The notes under the pieces are model-generated. The model searched no databases and was not told where the DNA came from. It saw only the letters and a program-made list of their open reading frames with translations. A stretch of DNA of 64,000 nt from Ruania rhizosphaerae. GTDB lineage: Bacteria > Actinomycetota > Actinomycetes > Actinomycetales > Beutenbergiaceae. Every line of letters begins with the position of its first letter. The stretch's first letter is position 1. Below are positions 52,782-62,100 of this stretch, piece after piece. Where the stretch lies: assembly GCF_009805705.1 (NCBI RefSeq), contig NZ_VSMB01000004.1, positions 124,001 to 188,000 of the forward strand, written 5' to 3'. Made by a program: the position numbers and the translations under genes.

Positions 52782-54806
52782 ATGCCCAACCGCCTCAGCC
52801 GGGCCACCAGCCCCTACCTGCTCCAGCACGCAGACAACCCCGTGCACTGGCACGAATGGGGTGAGGCGGCATTCGCCGAGGCGAAGCAGCGCGAGGTGCC
52901 CATCCTCCTCTCCGTCGGATACGCCGCCTGCCACTGGTGCCACGTGATGGCCCACGAGTCCTTCGAGGACGAGCAGGTCGCGGCCGTGATGAACGAGCTC
53001 TTCGTTCCTGTGAAGGTGGACCGGGAGGAGCGCCCGGACGTCGACGCGGTGTACATGCAGGCCACCCAAGCGATGACCGGTCAGGGCGGGTGGCCGATGA
53101 CCTGCCTCCTCACCCCCGCCGGCGAGCCGTTCTATTGCGGCACCTACTTCCCGCGCACGCAGTTCGTCAGCCTGCTGCAGGCGATCAGCGAGGTGTGGTC
53201 CGAGCGGCGCGAGGAGATCCTCACCGGAGCCGAGCAGATCACCCGCCGGCTGCAGGAAGCCACCGAGGCCACCACCGATCCCGGCAACCCCAACGCTCCG
53301 GGCCACCCGCCCGGCCAGGTGCCGGACGAGACCATGCTGGCCTCCGCCGTCGGGCGCCTGGCTGCTCAGGCCGACACCCGCCACGGCGGGTTCGGTTCCT
53401 CCCCGAAGTTCCCGCCGTCGATGACGCTCGAGCACCTCCTGCGCCACCACGCCCGCACGGGCAGCGAGGCGGCGCTGGATCTGGTCAACCGGACGTGCAC
53501 GGCGATGGCCCGCGGTGGGATCTACGACCAGCTCGCCGGCGGGTTCGCCCGCTACAGCGTGGACCAGGCCTGGGTGGTCCCCCACTTCGAGAAGATGCTC
53601 TACGACAACGCCCTGCTGCTGCGGCTCTACCTGCACTGGTACCAAGCCACCGGCGACCCGCTCGCCCGCCGCGTGGTCGCCCAGACGGCCGAGTTCCTGC
53701 TGCGGGAGATGCGCACTCCCGAGGGCGGGTTCGCCGCCTCCCTCGATGCCGATACCGACGGCGTCGAGGGCCTGACGTATGTGTGGACCCCGGCGCAGTT
53801 GGCCGAGGTTCTCGGAGCCGCCGACGGCGCTCGTGCCGCCGAGTTGCTGGGCGTCACCGAGTCAGGGACGTTCGAGGGCGGCGCGTCCACGCTGCAGATG
53901 ATGGCCGAGCCACCTCCTGAGTGGCCGGCGTGGCGGGAAGACTTGCTGACGGCGAGGGCCCGGCGCCCGCAGCCGGCGAGGGACGACAAGGTGGTCACCT
54001 CGTGGAACGGGCTGACGATCGCCGCCCTGGCCGAGGCAGGCGCGCTGTTGGAGGAGCCGGGGTGGGTGGAGGCTGCGACCGCATGCGCCGAGTTGCTGCT
54101 CGCTGTGCATACCCAACACCCCACGACGGCGCAGGGCCAGGTCCGCGTGCTCCGAGCCTCCCGCGAGGGTCGCCCAGGCGAACCGGCCGGGGTGGCCGAC
54201 GACTACGGCAATCTCGCCGAAGGCTTGCTCGCGCTTCATCAGGCGACCGGTGGGATGCGCTGGCTGGAGGCGGCCGGAGAGATCCTGGGCTCCGCCGTCG
54301 ACCAGTTCTCCGCCCCGGGCGGGGGTTTCTACGACACCGCGGCCGACGCCGAGCGCCTGGTGCTGCGACTACAAGGGGTGGGCGACAACGCCGAACCGTG
54401 CGGGACGTCGTCGTTGGCAGGGGCGTTGCTGACGTACTCGGCGCTGACCGGATCCCGCCGGGAGGAGGCCGAGCGGGCACTCGCTGCAGGCACGCGGACG
54501 ATCTCCGCCGACCCGCGGTTCGCCGGCTGGTTCCTCGCAGTCGCTGAGGCGGCCGTCGCCGGTCCCCTGCAGGTGGCGGTGGTCGGCGAGGACGACGTCG
54601 CGCAGGAGATGCTCGCCGTCGCGCGGGCTGCGACGAGTCCGGGCTTGGTACTCGCAGCGGGCACTGACACCACCCACCCGCTGCTCGAAGGACGCGGCCT
54701 CGTGGACGGCCGGTCCGCTGCCTATGTGTGCCGCGGATTCACCTGCGACCTGCCGGTGACGTCTGTGGCAGATCTGCGCCGACAGCTCACCGGCGGCCCG
54801 AACTAA
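52782..54806 (+). CDS. DUF255 thioredoxin-fold protein (YyaL/SPATA20 family)
   Basis: A 674-residue cytoplasmic protein. The N-terminal thioredoxin-like domain (about 1-170) starts [21 protein letters not shown] and has the CXXC pair Cys50 and Cys53 in [11 protein letters not shown], followed by [10 protein letters not shown] and [11 protein letters not shown]. The rest is an (alpha/alpha)6-type domain related to N-acylglucosamine epimerases ([42 protein letters not shown]). The precise activity is not established. ATG at 52782 gives the conserved N-terminus; upstream in-frame codons do not fit the family. Confidence 0.92.
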   Translation: MPNRLSRATSPYLLQHADNPVHWHEWGEAAFAEAKQREVPILLSVGYAACHWCHVMAHESFEDEQVAAVMNELFVPVKVDREERPDVDAVYMQATQAMTGQGGWPMTCLLTPAGEPFYCGTYFPRTQFVSLLQAISEVWSERREEILTGAEQITRRLQEATEATTDPGNPNAPGHPPGQVPDETMLASAVGRLAAQADTRHGGFGSSPKFPPSMTLEHLLRHHARTGSEAALDLVNRTCTAMARGGIYDQLAGGFARYSVDQAWVVPHFEKMLYDNALLLRLYLHWYQATGDPLARRVVAQTAEFLLREMRTPEGGFAASLDADTDGVEGLTYVWTPAQLAEVLGAADGARAAELLGVTESGTFEGGASTLQMMAEPPPEWPAWREDLLTARARRPQPARDDKVVTSWNGLTIAALAEAGALLEEPGWVEAATACAELLLAVHTQHPTTAQGQVRVLRASREGRPGEPAGVADDYGNLAEGLLALHQATGGMRWLEAAGEILGSAVDQFSAPGGGFYDTAADAERLVLRLQGVGDNAEPCGTSSLAGALLTYSALTGSRREEAERALAAGTRTISADPRFAGWFLAVAEAAVAGPLQVAVVGEDDVAQEMLAVARAATSPGLVLAAGTDTTHPLLEGRGLVDGRSAAYVCRGFTCDLPVTSVADLRRQLTGGPN

Positions 54807-54866
54807 AATTGCTCGTCGATCTGGCGGTCCGACCGATTCGATCGGCGACCAGATCGACGAGCAATT
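54807..54866. terminator. Hairpin between convergent genes
   Basis: 18-bp perfect outer arms (AATTGCTCGTCGATCTGG at 54807-54824 and its complement at 54849-54866), with additional inner pairing CCGAT/ATCGG. It starts at the base after the DUF255 stop codon and precedes the end of the HesB-like gene by 28 bases. Confidence 0.7.
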
Positions 54867-54894
54867 CTGAGTCTGGCTGGTGCGCGGGTGGGGC

Positions 54895-55176
54895 TCAGCC
54901 CTCCTGGTTGGTGAGCGTGAAGCCGGTGCCCTCGGCGCTCTGGTTGGCGTCGAGCTTCTGCGTGTCGAGCAGCTCCGAGGTCTCGGTGGCGACGAAGACG
55001 CGGGCACCGTCCTCCTCGATCACCTGGTCCTCGTTCTGGGGCTCCGGTACCAGCGACAGCTGGAGCTCGGTGCCGCTCTCGGCCATCGCGATCCGGACAC
55101 CACCCTCGGCCGGGAGCCCGGCCTGCTCGGTGATCGACTTGATCGCGGTCTGGGCGTTCTCGGTCAGGGTGAGCAT
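54895..55176 (-). CDS. HesB/IscA-fold protein lacking cysteines
   Basis: A 93-residue protein with the A-type Fe-S carrier fold: a leading LTENAQTAIKSITEQAGLP helix, GGVRIAMAE and the LQLSLVPEPQNEDQVIEEDGARVFV strand pattern, ending at GTGFTLTNQEG. A-type carriers need a Cys near the middle and a CGC near the end. This protein has no Cys at all, so it cannot carry a cluster that way. Similar Cys-free HesB-like proteins are known in actinobacteria; function is unknown. GAGGGAG lies before the ATG at 55176. Confidence 0.75.
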   Translation of the reverse strand: MLTLTENAQTAIKSITEQAGLPAEGGVRIAMAESGTELQLSLVPEPQNEDQVIEEDGARVFVATETSELLDTQKLDANQSAEGTGFTLTNQEG

Positions 55177-55419
55177 GATGCTCCCTCTCGTTCCTTCGGC
55201 ATAGACGCTGACGAGCAGTACGTGCTCACTACACGCGTGGCGCCTGGGGACCACTCCACCGAAACACCCTCGGGGTGGTACCCGCAACCGGTCCGTCCGG
55301 TGCGCGAGATCACTGGGCTCACATGATGGACGTAGGTGTGGTGCGGATGGACTCGGGCGAACAGCCGGCTCCACTCCGCCATCCGGACAGGTCAGGAGTA
55401 CGTGACCTACTCTGGGTGC

Positions 55420-56988
55420 ATGCCTGGCCCGTCCGGTCCTCTCGACCACCTGCGCCATCGACTCATCACAGCCTTGGGCGGGCAGGTCCCGGCCCTGCCG
55501 AAACCATCGCAGCGCGAGGTCGTCGGCCTGGCGATCGCCGGCGGCGGCGCCCGCTCCAGCTTCGAGATCGGCGCACTGGACTACCTCTACGATCGCGAGG
55601 GCATCACCCCGTCTGTGATCACCGGAACCTCCGCTGGGTCGATCCTCGCGGCCGTCCTCGCCCAGCATCCCACTCGCACCCAGCAGCACCAGGCCGTGGG
55701 CGAACTGCGGCAGTTGTGGCTGAGCATGGAGAGCTCGGCCGACATGTTCGCCGAGCTGGAGTGGTTCACCAAGCTGAACGAGCACATGCCCACCTGGCGC
55801 AAGGTCATGGCGCTGCGTCATCGGGACGCGCGGGATGCTCTGGCCGGCCGCACCCGCAACCCGGGTCGCACTGCCCGCACCGCCGGTTCCCGTGACAACC
55901 GGGCAGGCCGTTCCGAGCCGCGCGAGCGCCGTCGCCCTCCGGACGCAGCTCCCCCGCAGCGCACACCGCCGGAGCAGGGCCCGTCATGGTCGGTGACGAA
56001 CGTCCTCGACACGATGGCCACGCTGTGGGAGGCGGGACGCACCAGTACCGACGTCGACCTCATCCTGAGCGGGGCACAGACCGAGCGCGCAGCATTCCGC
56101 CCGGGACCGCTGGTGGAACGCCTCGTCGACCCGGCGATGTTCGACCCGGCTCACGTGGCCGGTTCCGGGGTGAAGCTGCGCATCGCTGCGGTCGCGCTGG
56201 AATCGGGTGAGCTGCGGTATGTGACCGAGACCGGCCAGATCCGGGACCGGCTCGATCAACCCGTCCCGGGCGAACCGGTGGTCGACCTCGTGACCGCCAT
56301 CCGTGCCTCCTGCGCTATCCCGAGCGTGTTCGCACCCATCCGCCTCGGATCAGAGCACTACGTCGACGGCGGAGCACGGGAGTCCCTACCCGTGGAGGTG
56401 GCGGTCGATCACCTGGGCGTCACCCGGTGCTACGCCGTGGTGGCCTCACCCCCCGGGCTCAGCCCGGCATCGAGTTTCGCGGACAAGGACATGCTGGAGA
56501 TCGTGATGCGCGCCGGCTTCGGGGTGATGACCGATGAGATCCAGGCCGATGAGGTCCGCCGCGCCCATGCCGCCGGAGCCATCGTCATCCAGCCCGAGCT
56601 CGACATCCACGACATCCTCACCGTGGACCCCGGCCTCATTCGCATCGCGATGGACTACGGCTGGATCCGCGCTGCCGAGGTCTGCACGGGCGCCTCCGCC
56701 ACGCAACGAGCAGCCACCCGCGCGCTCATCGAGCTCCGGCGGCGGATCTGGGCGGTGGAGAATGCCGTCCTGCAGCCGGAGTCAGCCGAGGGCCACGCTG
56801 ATGCGCTCCGCACGGAGACGGGTGAGGACGCCTCCCCCGACCTCGACCTGGTGGCGCGGTTGAAGGTCGACCTGCGGGACGCCGTCGTGGCCGCCGACCC
56901 GGCGTTGCTGCCGCCTGGGGCGGACGGCTGGTGGCGGGATTGGGAGGCCCATCCGTACGATCTGCCCGCTCCCGCCTGGCTCCCCTGA
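55420..56988 (+). CDS. Patatin-like phospholipase
   Basis: A 522-residue lipid acyl hydrolase. The oxyanion-hole GGGARSS (41-47), nucleophile elbow GTSAG (Ser71) and catalytic Asp in YVDGGARES (Asp316) form the patatin dyad. About 60 residues rich in Arg and Pro (roughly 130-190, with RERRRPPDAAPPQ) are inserted between the two parts and look disordered. The C-terminal 150 residues are helical and family-specific. No signal peptide. ATG at 55420 is used; a GTG at 55402 in frame is possible. Confidence 0.88.
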   Translation: MPGPSGPLDHLRHRLITALGGQVPALPKPSQREVVGLAIAGGGARSSFEIGALDYLYDREGITPSVITGTSAGSILAAVLAQHPTRTQQHQAVGELRQLWLSMESSADMFAELEWFTKLNEHMPTWRKVMALRHRDARDALAGRTRNPGRTARTAGSRDNRAGRSEPRERRRPPDAAPPQRTPPEQGPSWSVTNVLDTMATLWEAGRTSTDVDLILSGAQTERAAFRPGPLVERLVDPAMFDPAHVAGSGVKLRIAAVALESGELRYVTETGQIRDRLDQPVPGEPVVDLVTAIRASCAIPSVFAPIRLGSEHYVDGGARESLPVEVAVDHLGVTRCYAVVASPPGLSPASSFADKDMLEIVMRAGFGVMTDEIQADEVRRAHAAGAIVIQPELDIHDILTVDPGLIRIAMDYGWIRAAEVCTGASATQRAATRALIELRRRIWAVENAVLQPESAEGHADALRTETGEDASPDLDLVARLKVDLRDAVVAADPALLPPGADGWWRDWEAHPYDLPAPAWLP

Positions 56989-56998
56989 GTCACTACCC

Positions 56999-57077
56999 GG
57001 AACGGAACCGACGGCCGAGGGGACTCGCGTGCCCCATGTGGCACGGAGATCTCGTGGGCCGTTAGTTCTGTCCGTTC
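56999..57077. repeat. Repeated palindromic 3' element, copy 2
   Basis: Homologous to 49166-49241, with the same block order and spacing; the core CCCATGTGGCAC is at 57033-57044. It starts 11 bases past the patatin stop, and its right arm contains the last codons and stop of the convergent ribokinase gene, so the element and the coding end overlap. ACGGCC/GGCCGT and GTGCC/GGCAC pairings are possible. Confidence 0.7.
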
Positions 57078-57973
57078 GCATGCGCCGTGCGCACCTCGGC
57101 AGCGGACGGGACGCCGTCCTGAGCACCCGGACGCTGAACGGCGAGTGCCGCTGCCACTGAACCCCACCGGGCGGCCTCCACGAGCGAGTCGCCCAGGGCC
57201 AGGCGTGCCCCGAGGACGCCGACGAAGGTGTCACCGGCACCGGTGGTGTCCACCGGAGTGACCGGTACGGCCGGTACCCGCGTGTGCTCACCGCCCTCGA
57301 CCACGAGGGAGCCTTCCCCGCCGAGGGTCACCACCAGCGATCCGACCCTTGCGGCAAGAAGGTCGACGGCGCCGTCGAGTCCCCGGTCCGGCGCACCGAG
57401 CGCGACGGCCAGGTCGGCGGCCTCGTGCTCGTTGACCACCAGCACGTCCAGCTGCGCCCACATCGCCTCCGAGAGCGGCTGCGAGGGTGCGGCGTTCAGC
57501 ACGAACACCGCCCCCTCCCGGCGGGCCTGTGCGGCCGCGAGGACAACGTCGGCGTCGATCTCGAGCTGGGCGAGCAGCACGTCGGCAGCCCCGATCACCT
57601 GCTGCTGGCGGGCATCGAGCGCGGTGAAGTCGGCATTGGCGCCCCCGACGACGACGATCGCGTTCTCCCCGTCGTCGGCCACCGAGATCAGGGCCGTGCC
57701 GGTCGGCTCGGTCGACTGGGCCACGACGCTCATGTCGACTCCGGAGCCGGTGAGCGACTCCCGCAACGCCTGGCCGTCCCCGTCCGAGCCAAGCGCGCCG
57801 ACGAACGCCGTCTCGACGCCACCAGCACGGGCGGCCGCCACCGCCTGATTGGCACCCTTGCCGCCGCCACCGCGTGCGAAGGATCGCGCCAGCAGCGTCT
57901 CCCCCGGCCCGGGGATGCGCGGTACTCGTGCCACCACGTCCATATTCGCCGAGCCGACCACGACGACGCCCAT
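57062..57973 (-). CDS. rbsK: Ribokinase (PfkB family)
   Basis: Phosphorylates ribose to ribose 5-phosphate. The 303 residues contain the N-terminal VVVVGSANMDVVARVPRIPGPGETL, ARGGGGKGANQAVAAARAGG (ribose site) and the C-terminal VDTTGAGDTFVGVLGA, with the catalytic base Asp and anion hole. The internal NEHEA motif fits too. ATG at 57973 is used because GGAG stands 5 bases before it; a GTG just upstream is in frame. No ribose transporter is near. Confidence 0.92.
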   Translation of the reverse strand: MGVVVVGSANMDVVARVPRIPGPGETLLARSFARGGGGKGANQAVAAARAGGVETAFVGALGSDGDGQALRESLTGSGVDMSVVAQSTEPTGTALISVADDGENAIVVVGGANADFTALDARQQQVIGAADVLLAQLEIDADVVLAAAQARREGAVFVLNAAPSQPLSEAMWAQLDVLVVNEHEAADLAVALGAPDRGLDGAVDLLAARVGSLVVTLGGEGSLVVEGGEHTRVPAVPVTPVDTTGAGDTFVGVLGARLALGDSLVEAARWGSVAAALAVQRPGAQDGVPSAAEVRTAHANGQN

Positions 57974-58088
57974 CACTTCTCCTTCTTCCTCCGACTGCCG
58001 TACCGGGGAAGACTACGCCGGAACGCACGCACCACCCGCCCGATGACGGATACTGGCACCAGAAGCCGGGGCTTGGGAGGGAGGCACG

Positions 58089-59054
58089 ATGACGCTACCG
58101 ATGGCTGCCGTGGTCTACCACCCGGAGAAGCTCACCGGTGAGCGCTGGCGGCGCATCGTGGCACGTGAGGAGCGGCGCGCTGGGTGGGGCCCGTCCGTCT
58201 GGGTGCCCACCCATGCCGATGACGACGCAGCCTCCCTGCGTAGGCGCCTGGTCGAGGCGTCCGCCGGCGAGGCGGACGTGGTGATCGCTGCCGGCGGTGA
58301 CGGGACAGTGCGGGCCGTCGCGGAGATGCTTGTCGGCACGGACCAGCCGCTCGGGGTGTGGCCGGTCGGGTCGACGAATCTGTTCGCCCGCAACGTGGGC
58401 CTGCCGGTGCTGGACCAGGTGGCCGCGCTCCGTGTCTCGTTCTCGGGGATGCACCGGCGGGTCGACACCGGTCGGGTGAGCGTGGACCTGGCAGACGGGG
58501 ACCGCACGAGCAGGACCTTTCTGGTCCTGGCCGGTTTCGGTGTGGACGCCCAGATGGTGGTGCACACCTCCAGCGAGGCGAAGGCACATCTGGGGTGGCT
58601 GGCCTACGTGGCCGGGGTGACCCGGGGTGTCACCCGCCCGGACCGGCTCGACGTCACGCATTCCCTGGACGGCGCAGCGCCGCAAGAGGCCCGGCTGCTC
58701 ACCTTGGCCATCGCCAACGGCGGTGCTCTGCCGGCCGGGCTGGTGCTGCTGCCGGACGCCGAGGTCGACGACGGCGAACTGGACGTCCTGATGCTGCACG
58801 CCGATGATGCGCGCACCTGGAGTGAGGTCGCGTCGTGGTTCGTGCAGGAGAACTCGCTGGTACGTCAGGTTCGCCGACGGACCGGCAAGCGCCGGCCGTT
58901 GCGGACCGGCGAAGCGGTCCAGCTGCGCCGCACCAAGGACGTGCGGGTCGTGCTGCGTCGACCGGAGCACTTTCAAGTGGATGGCGAGTACCTGGGCAAG
59001 GTCGTCGCACTGCACGCGCAGGTGCAGCAGGCGTCGCTACTGATCTGCACGTAG
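58089..59054 (+). CDS. Diacylglycerol kinase-family protein, soluble
   Basis: A 321-residue kinase of the same family as the gene at 41924, without the membrane helix. It has the nucleotide loop VVIAAGGDGTVRAVAEM, VWPVGSTNLFARNVGL (here STN where most have GTGN), AGFGVDAQMV and LPAGLVLLPDAEVDDGELDV. The Ser in place of Gly in the GTGN motif is the main difference from its paralogue. It is divergent from ribokinase. The lipid substrate is unknown. Confidence 0.88.
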   Translation: MTLPMAAVVYHPEKLTGERWRRIVAREERRAGWGPSVWVPTHADDDAASLRRRLVEASAGEADVVIAAGGDGTVRAVAEMLVGTDQPLGVWPVGSTNLFARNVGLPVLDQVAALRVSFSGMHRRVDTGRVSVDLADGDRTSRTFLVLAGFGVDAQMVVHTSSEAKAHLGWLAYVAGVTRGVTRPDRLDVTHSLDGAAPQEARLLTLAIANGGALPAGLVLLPDAEVDDGELDVLMLHADDARTWSEVASWFVQENSLVRQVRRRTGKRRPLRTGEAVQLRRTKDVRVVLRRPEHFQVDGEYLGKVVALHAQVQQASLLICT

Positions 59055-59112
59055 GCGGGCCACCGAGGAATCTGGCGGGCCCGAGTACTGTGCCTGTCGT
59101 CCCTGGCGCACA

Positions 59113-59144
59113 GGTGGTGCCGACCCGACCGAGTCGGCACCACC
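59113..59144. terminator. Two-way terminator between convergent genes
   Basis: 12-bp perfect stem (GGTGGTGCCGAC and its complement) with an 8-base loop. It lies 58 bases past the lipid kinase stop and 15 bases before the end of the metallophosphoesterase gene. Confidence 0.78.
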
Positions 59145-59158
59145 ATGCTGCGGACGGA

Positions 59159-62100
59159 TCAGCCGTGACCGGGCCGCTGGTGTCGTCTGATCATCAGCAC
59201 TGCGGCCCCGCTCACGAGCAGCCCCAGGGCAACGAGGCAGAGCAGCATCGGCACACCGACCCCGGTCTCGGAGAGCTCACCGTCCGTACCGGAGCCGTCC
59301 GTCTGCCCGCCATCTCCCGGGTCGGCGCCGCCGTGCCCATCTCCCGGGTCGGCGCCACCCTGCCCATCACCTGGGTCAGTGTCACCCTGCCCATCACCTG
59401 GGTCAGTGTCACCCTGCCCATCACCTGGGTCAGCGTCATCCTCGCCCGGGCTGCCCGGCTCGGTGGGTTCCGGATCGGGAGCCGGATCCGGCAGAGCCGC
59501 CAGCGAGAACACCGTGGTGGCGCTGCGCGACACGTTCCCCGCAGCATCTGTCACCTCGGCGAACCACGCGTGCCGGGCCTGCGGTGCCAGATCAGCGACG
59601 ATGACGTCCGCAGCATCTGTGCCGACAACCGTCTGCGCCTCACCCACTGGTGTCGGTGCGCCGACGTCCAGGCTGAGCCCGCGCGCGCCGAGGGTGCGGT
59701 GATCGCCAGCACCACCGAGGTCGAGCTCGAGGACGAAGTTCTCCGAGTCGTCACCGTGGAACCCAGGCACGTCCTCCGAGGAGATGGGGGAATGCCAGCG
59801 CCCGTCCGAGGTCCATGAGTCCAGCCACGGCGAGTACGTGTTCACGTACAGAAGACCGTTCTCCGCATCCACACTGAGGTTCTTGTAGAACTCGTGACCA
59901 CCCCACGGGCGCGTCTGGTAGTCGGTGAGCAGACCGTAGGACGTGGTGCCGTGATCGGTCTCCCGAGCAGCCACATAGCTTCCGGAGTTGTGGCCGGCAA
60001 GCACGAGCGCCACGTTCGGGTAGGGATCGACGAGTTGATCGTTGATCCGCGGGTTCGTGTACGGATCGTTCGCGTCACGGGCAAACATGTAGTCGTGCGT
60101 GGCCAGGATCACCGTGTGTTCGGGATGTGCTTCGATGACTTCCCTCGCCCACTGGATGCCCGGGTCATCGTCGGTGTTCGCCGACCAGTAGCTGAGCGCG
60201 AGGAACAGCAGCTGCGCCCCCTCCATCTCTGCCGTGTAGTAGTAGTTGTCGATGTCGTAGTGCCCACCGAAGGTGAAGGGCGTGTCCTCGACGTTGTCCT
60301 GGAAGCGGGACATCGGAAAGTACTGCTGGAGCATCAGGCGACCGTTGCGGTCCTCGGAGTAGTCGTGGTTGCCCCACGAGACCATCAGCGGGATTCCAGC
60401 CTCCTCAAGTGCACGGGCTGAAGGTTCCGCGTCGCTCCACTGGTACTCGTCCCGCAGATACTCACGGTTAACCCAGTCACCGGCATGGATCACGAGTTCG
60501 GTCTGACGTTCGTCGGCGTTGTCGACGAGGTGCTCGAACATCTCGGTCATCATCCACGGCGTGGACTCGGCGTAGAGCTGGGTGTCCGGCACATGGCTGA
60601 AGCTCCAGTCGAAGTCGGAACGGTCCGGGTACTGCTCGTGCACGCGGTCGCCGAACGGCTCAGTCACGAGACCTCGCCAGATCAGCACCTGGAGCTCAGC
60701 GTCGGGCCCGACGGCGTTCTCCGTCGCGAGGGCGGTGATGTCCAGCGAGACCTCACCTCCGGAGATGTCCGCTTCACTGTCCTTCACCAACCAGCTCCCG
60801 GCCGTGTGGTCCCACACCCAGGCGGAGATGCGACGGTCGTCGCCGGTTCCGGTCCAACTGAGGTGGAAGGTCTCTTCGGCAGCCTGCTCTGGGGTCAGCG
60901 CGATGGAGTAGATCTGGTAGGGATTCGCATCCTCGCCGACCGTCTCCGGGAGGAGATCTTGTACCGCCTCGCCGGACTCGGGTGTCAGTGACGTGGGCAC
61001 CCGGTCCTCGGTGGCACCGGTGCGCACACTCACGTTCGCCTCGGTCAGGTCGACCGCCTCGTTCATGAAGAATCGCGCCTCAACGGGCTCACGATCGTCG
61101 CTGCCCATAGTGGCGCTCAGGCGCACCTCGTCGGTGGCGGCATTGACCCGCTCGGTATCCACCTCAGGCTGTTCCGGAGCCGCCGTGTCGGTCACACTGA
61201 GGGAAACGGTGGCCCCCGCCGTATCGTCCCCGAGTGCCGCCACCAACGAGACATCCTGCTCGCCAGGCAGGTGGACCGGCACGTCGAGCATGAAGATGCC
61301 CGCCTCGACGGTCTCCTGGAAGACGATGCGATCTCCGACGGTGGCCGTGATCTCGGCTCGGTGGGAGAGCGCACCGGTGATCGGAACGAGCCCGGCCTCG
61401 ATCTCACGGTCCGGGGCGGCGCTGTCAGCGATCAGGGACAGCCCGTCCTGCGAGCGCTCGGTGCGTTCGCCGTGACGGACGGCGTCTCCGAAGTAGTTCG
61501 CATAGCGGAACCGCTCGAACTCGGGCAGAACGGGAGCACTCGCGATCTGCACCTCCTCGATGGTGCCGTGGAACGGCGCGACGAGCGAGTCGTCCTCTGC
61601 CGATAGCGCACCGATAGTGGTGAGGACGCCGAAGTCGCTTCGCGTCGGCCGACGTTCGGCCATCGTCTCGTACTGCTGCACGCCGTCGACGAACACCGCG
61701 TAGGTCATGCCGTCATAGAGCTGGGTGACCAGGTGAGGTTCGCCGTCGGCCGGAACGGTGGCCGTGAACTCCGAGGAGCCCAGGGTCGTCCGCACCGCCC
61801 CTTCTCCCCCGCTCAGCCGTTGCAGGAACGCCGACGGTGTGTCGCCTGCCGGGTCCTCCTTGGCGACGATCGTGCCGTCCTGGCCGCCCGCGAGGACATC
61901 CTCGTCGGTGAACGAGTAGATGCCGCTCACGGAGATGGTCTGATGCCCCCCTCCCACGTTGCCCGGGTACTGCAAGAGGGATCCCTCGAAGCGGCTTGCG
62001 AGCGCCCCACCCGCAGTCGCCTCTGCGCTCAGATCGGCCCCGAACAAGGTGCCGGTGTGCTGCCCGGTGGAGTCGACCCGGGTCTGGCCCGCCGTCGTGG

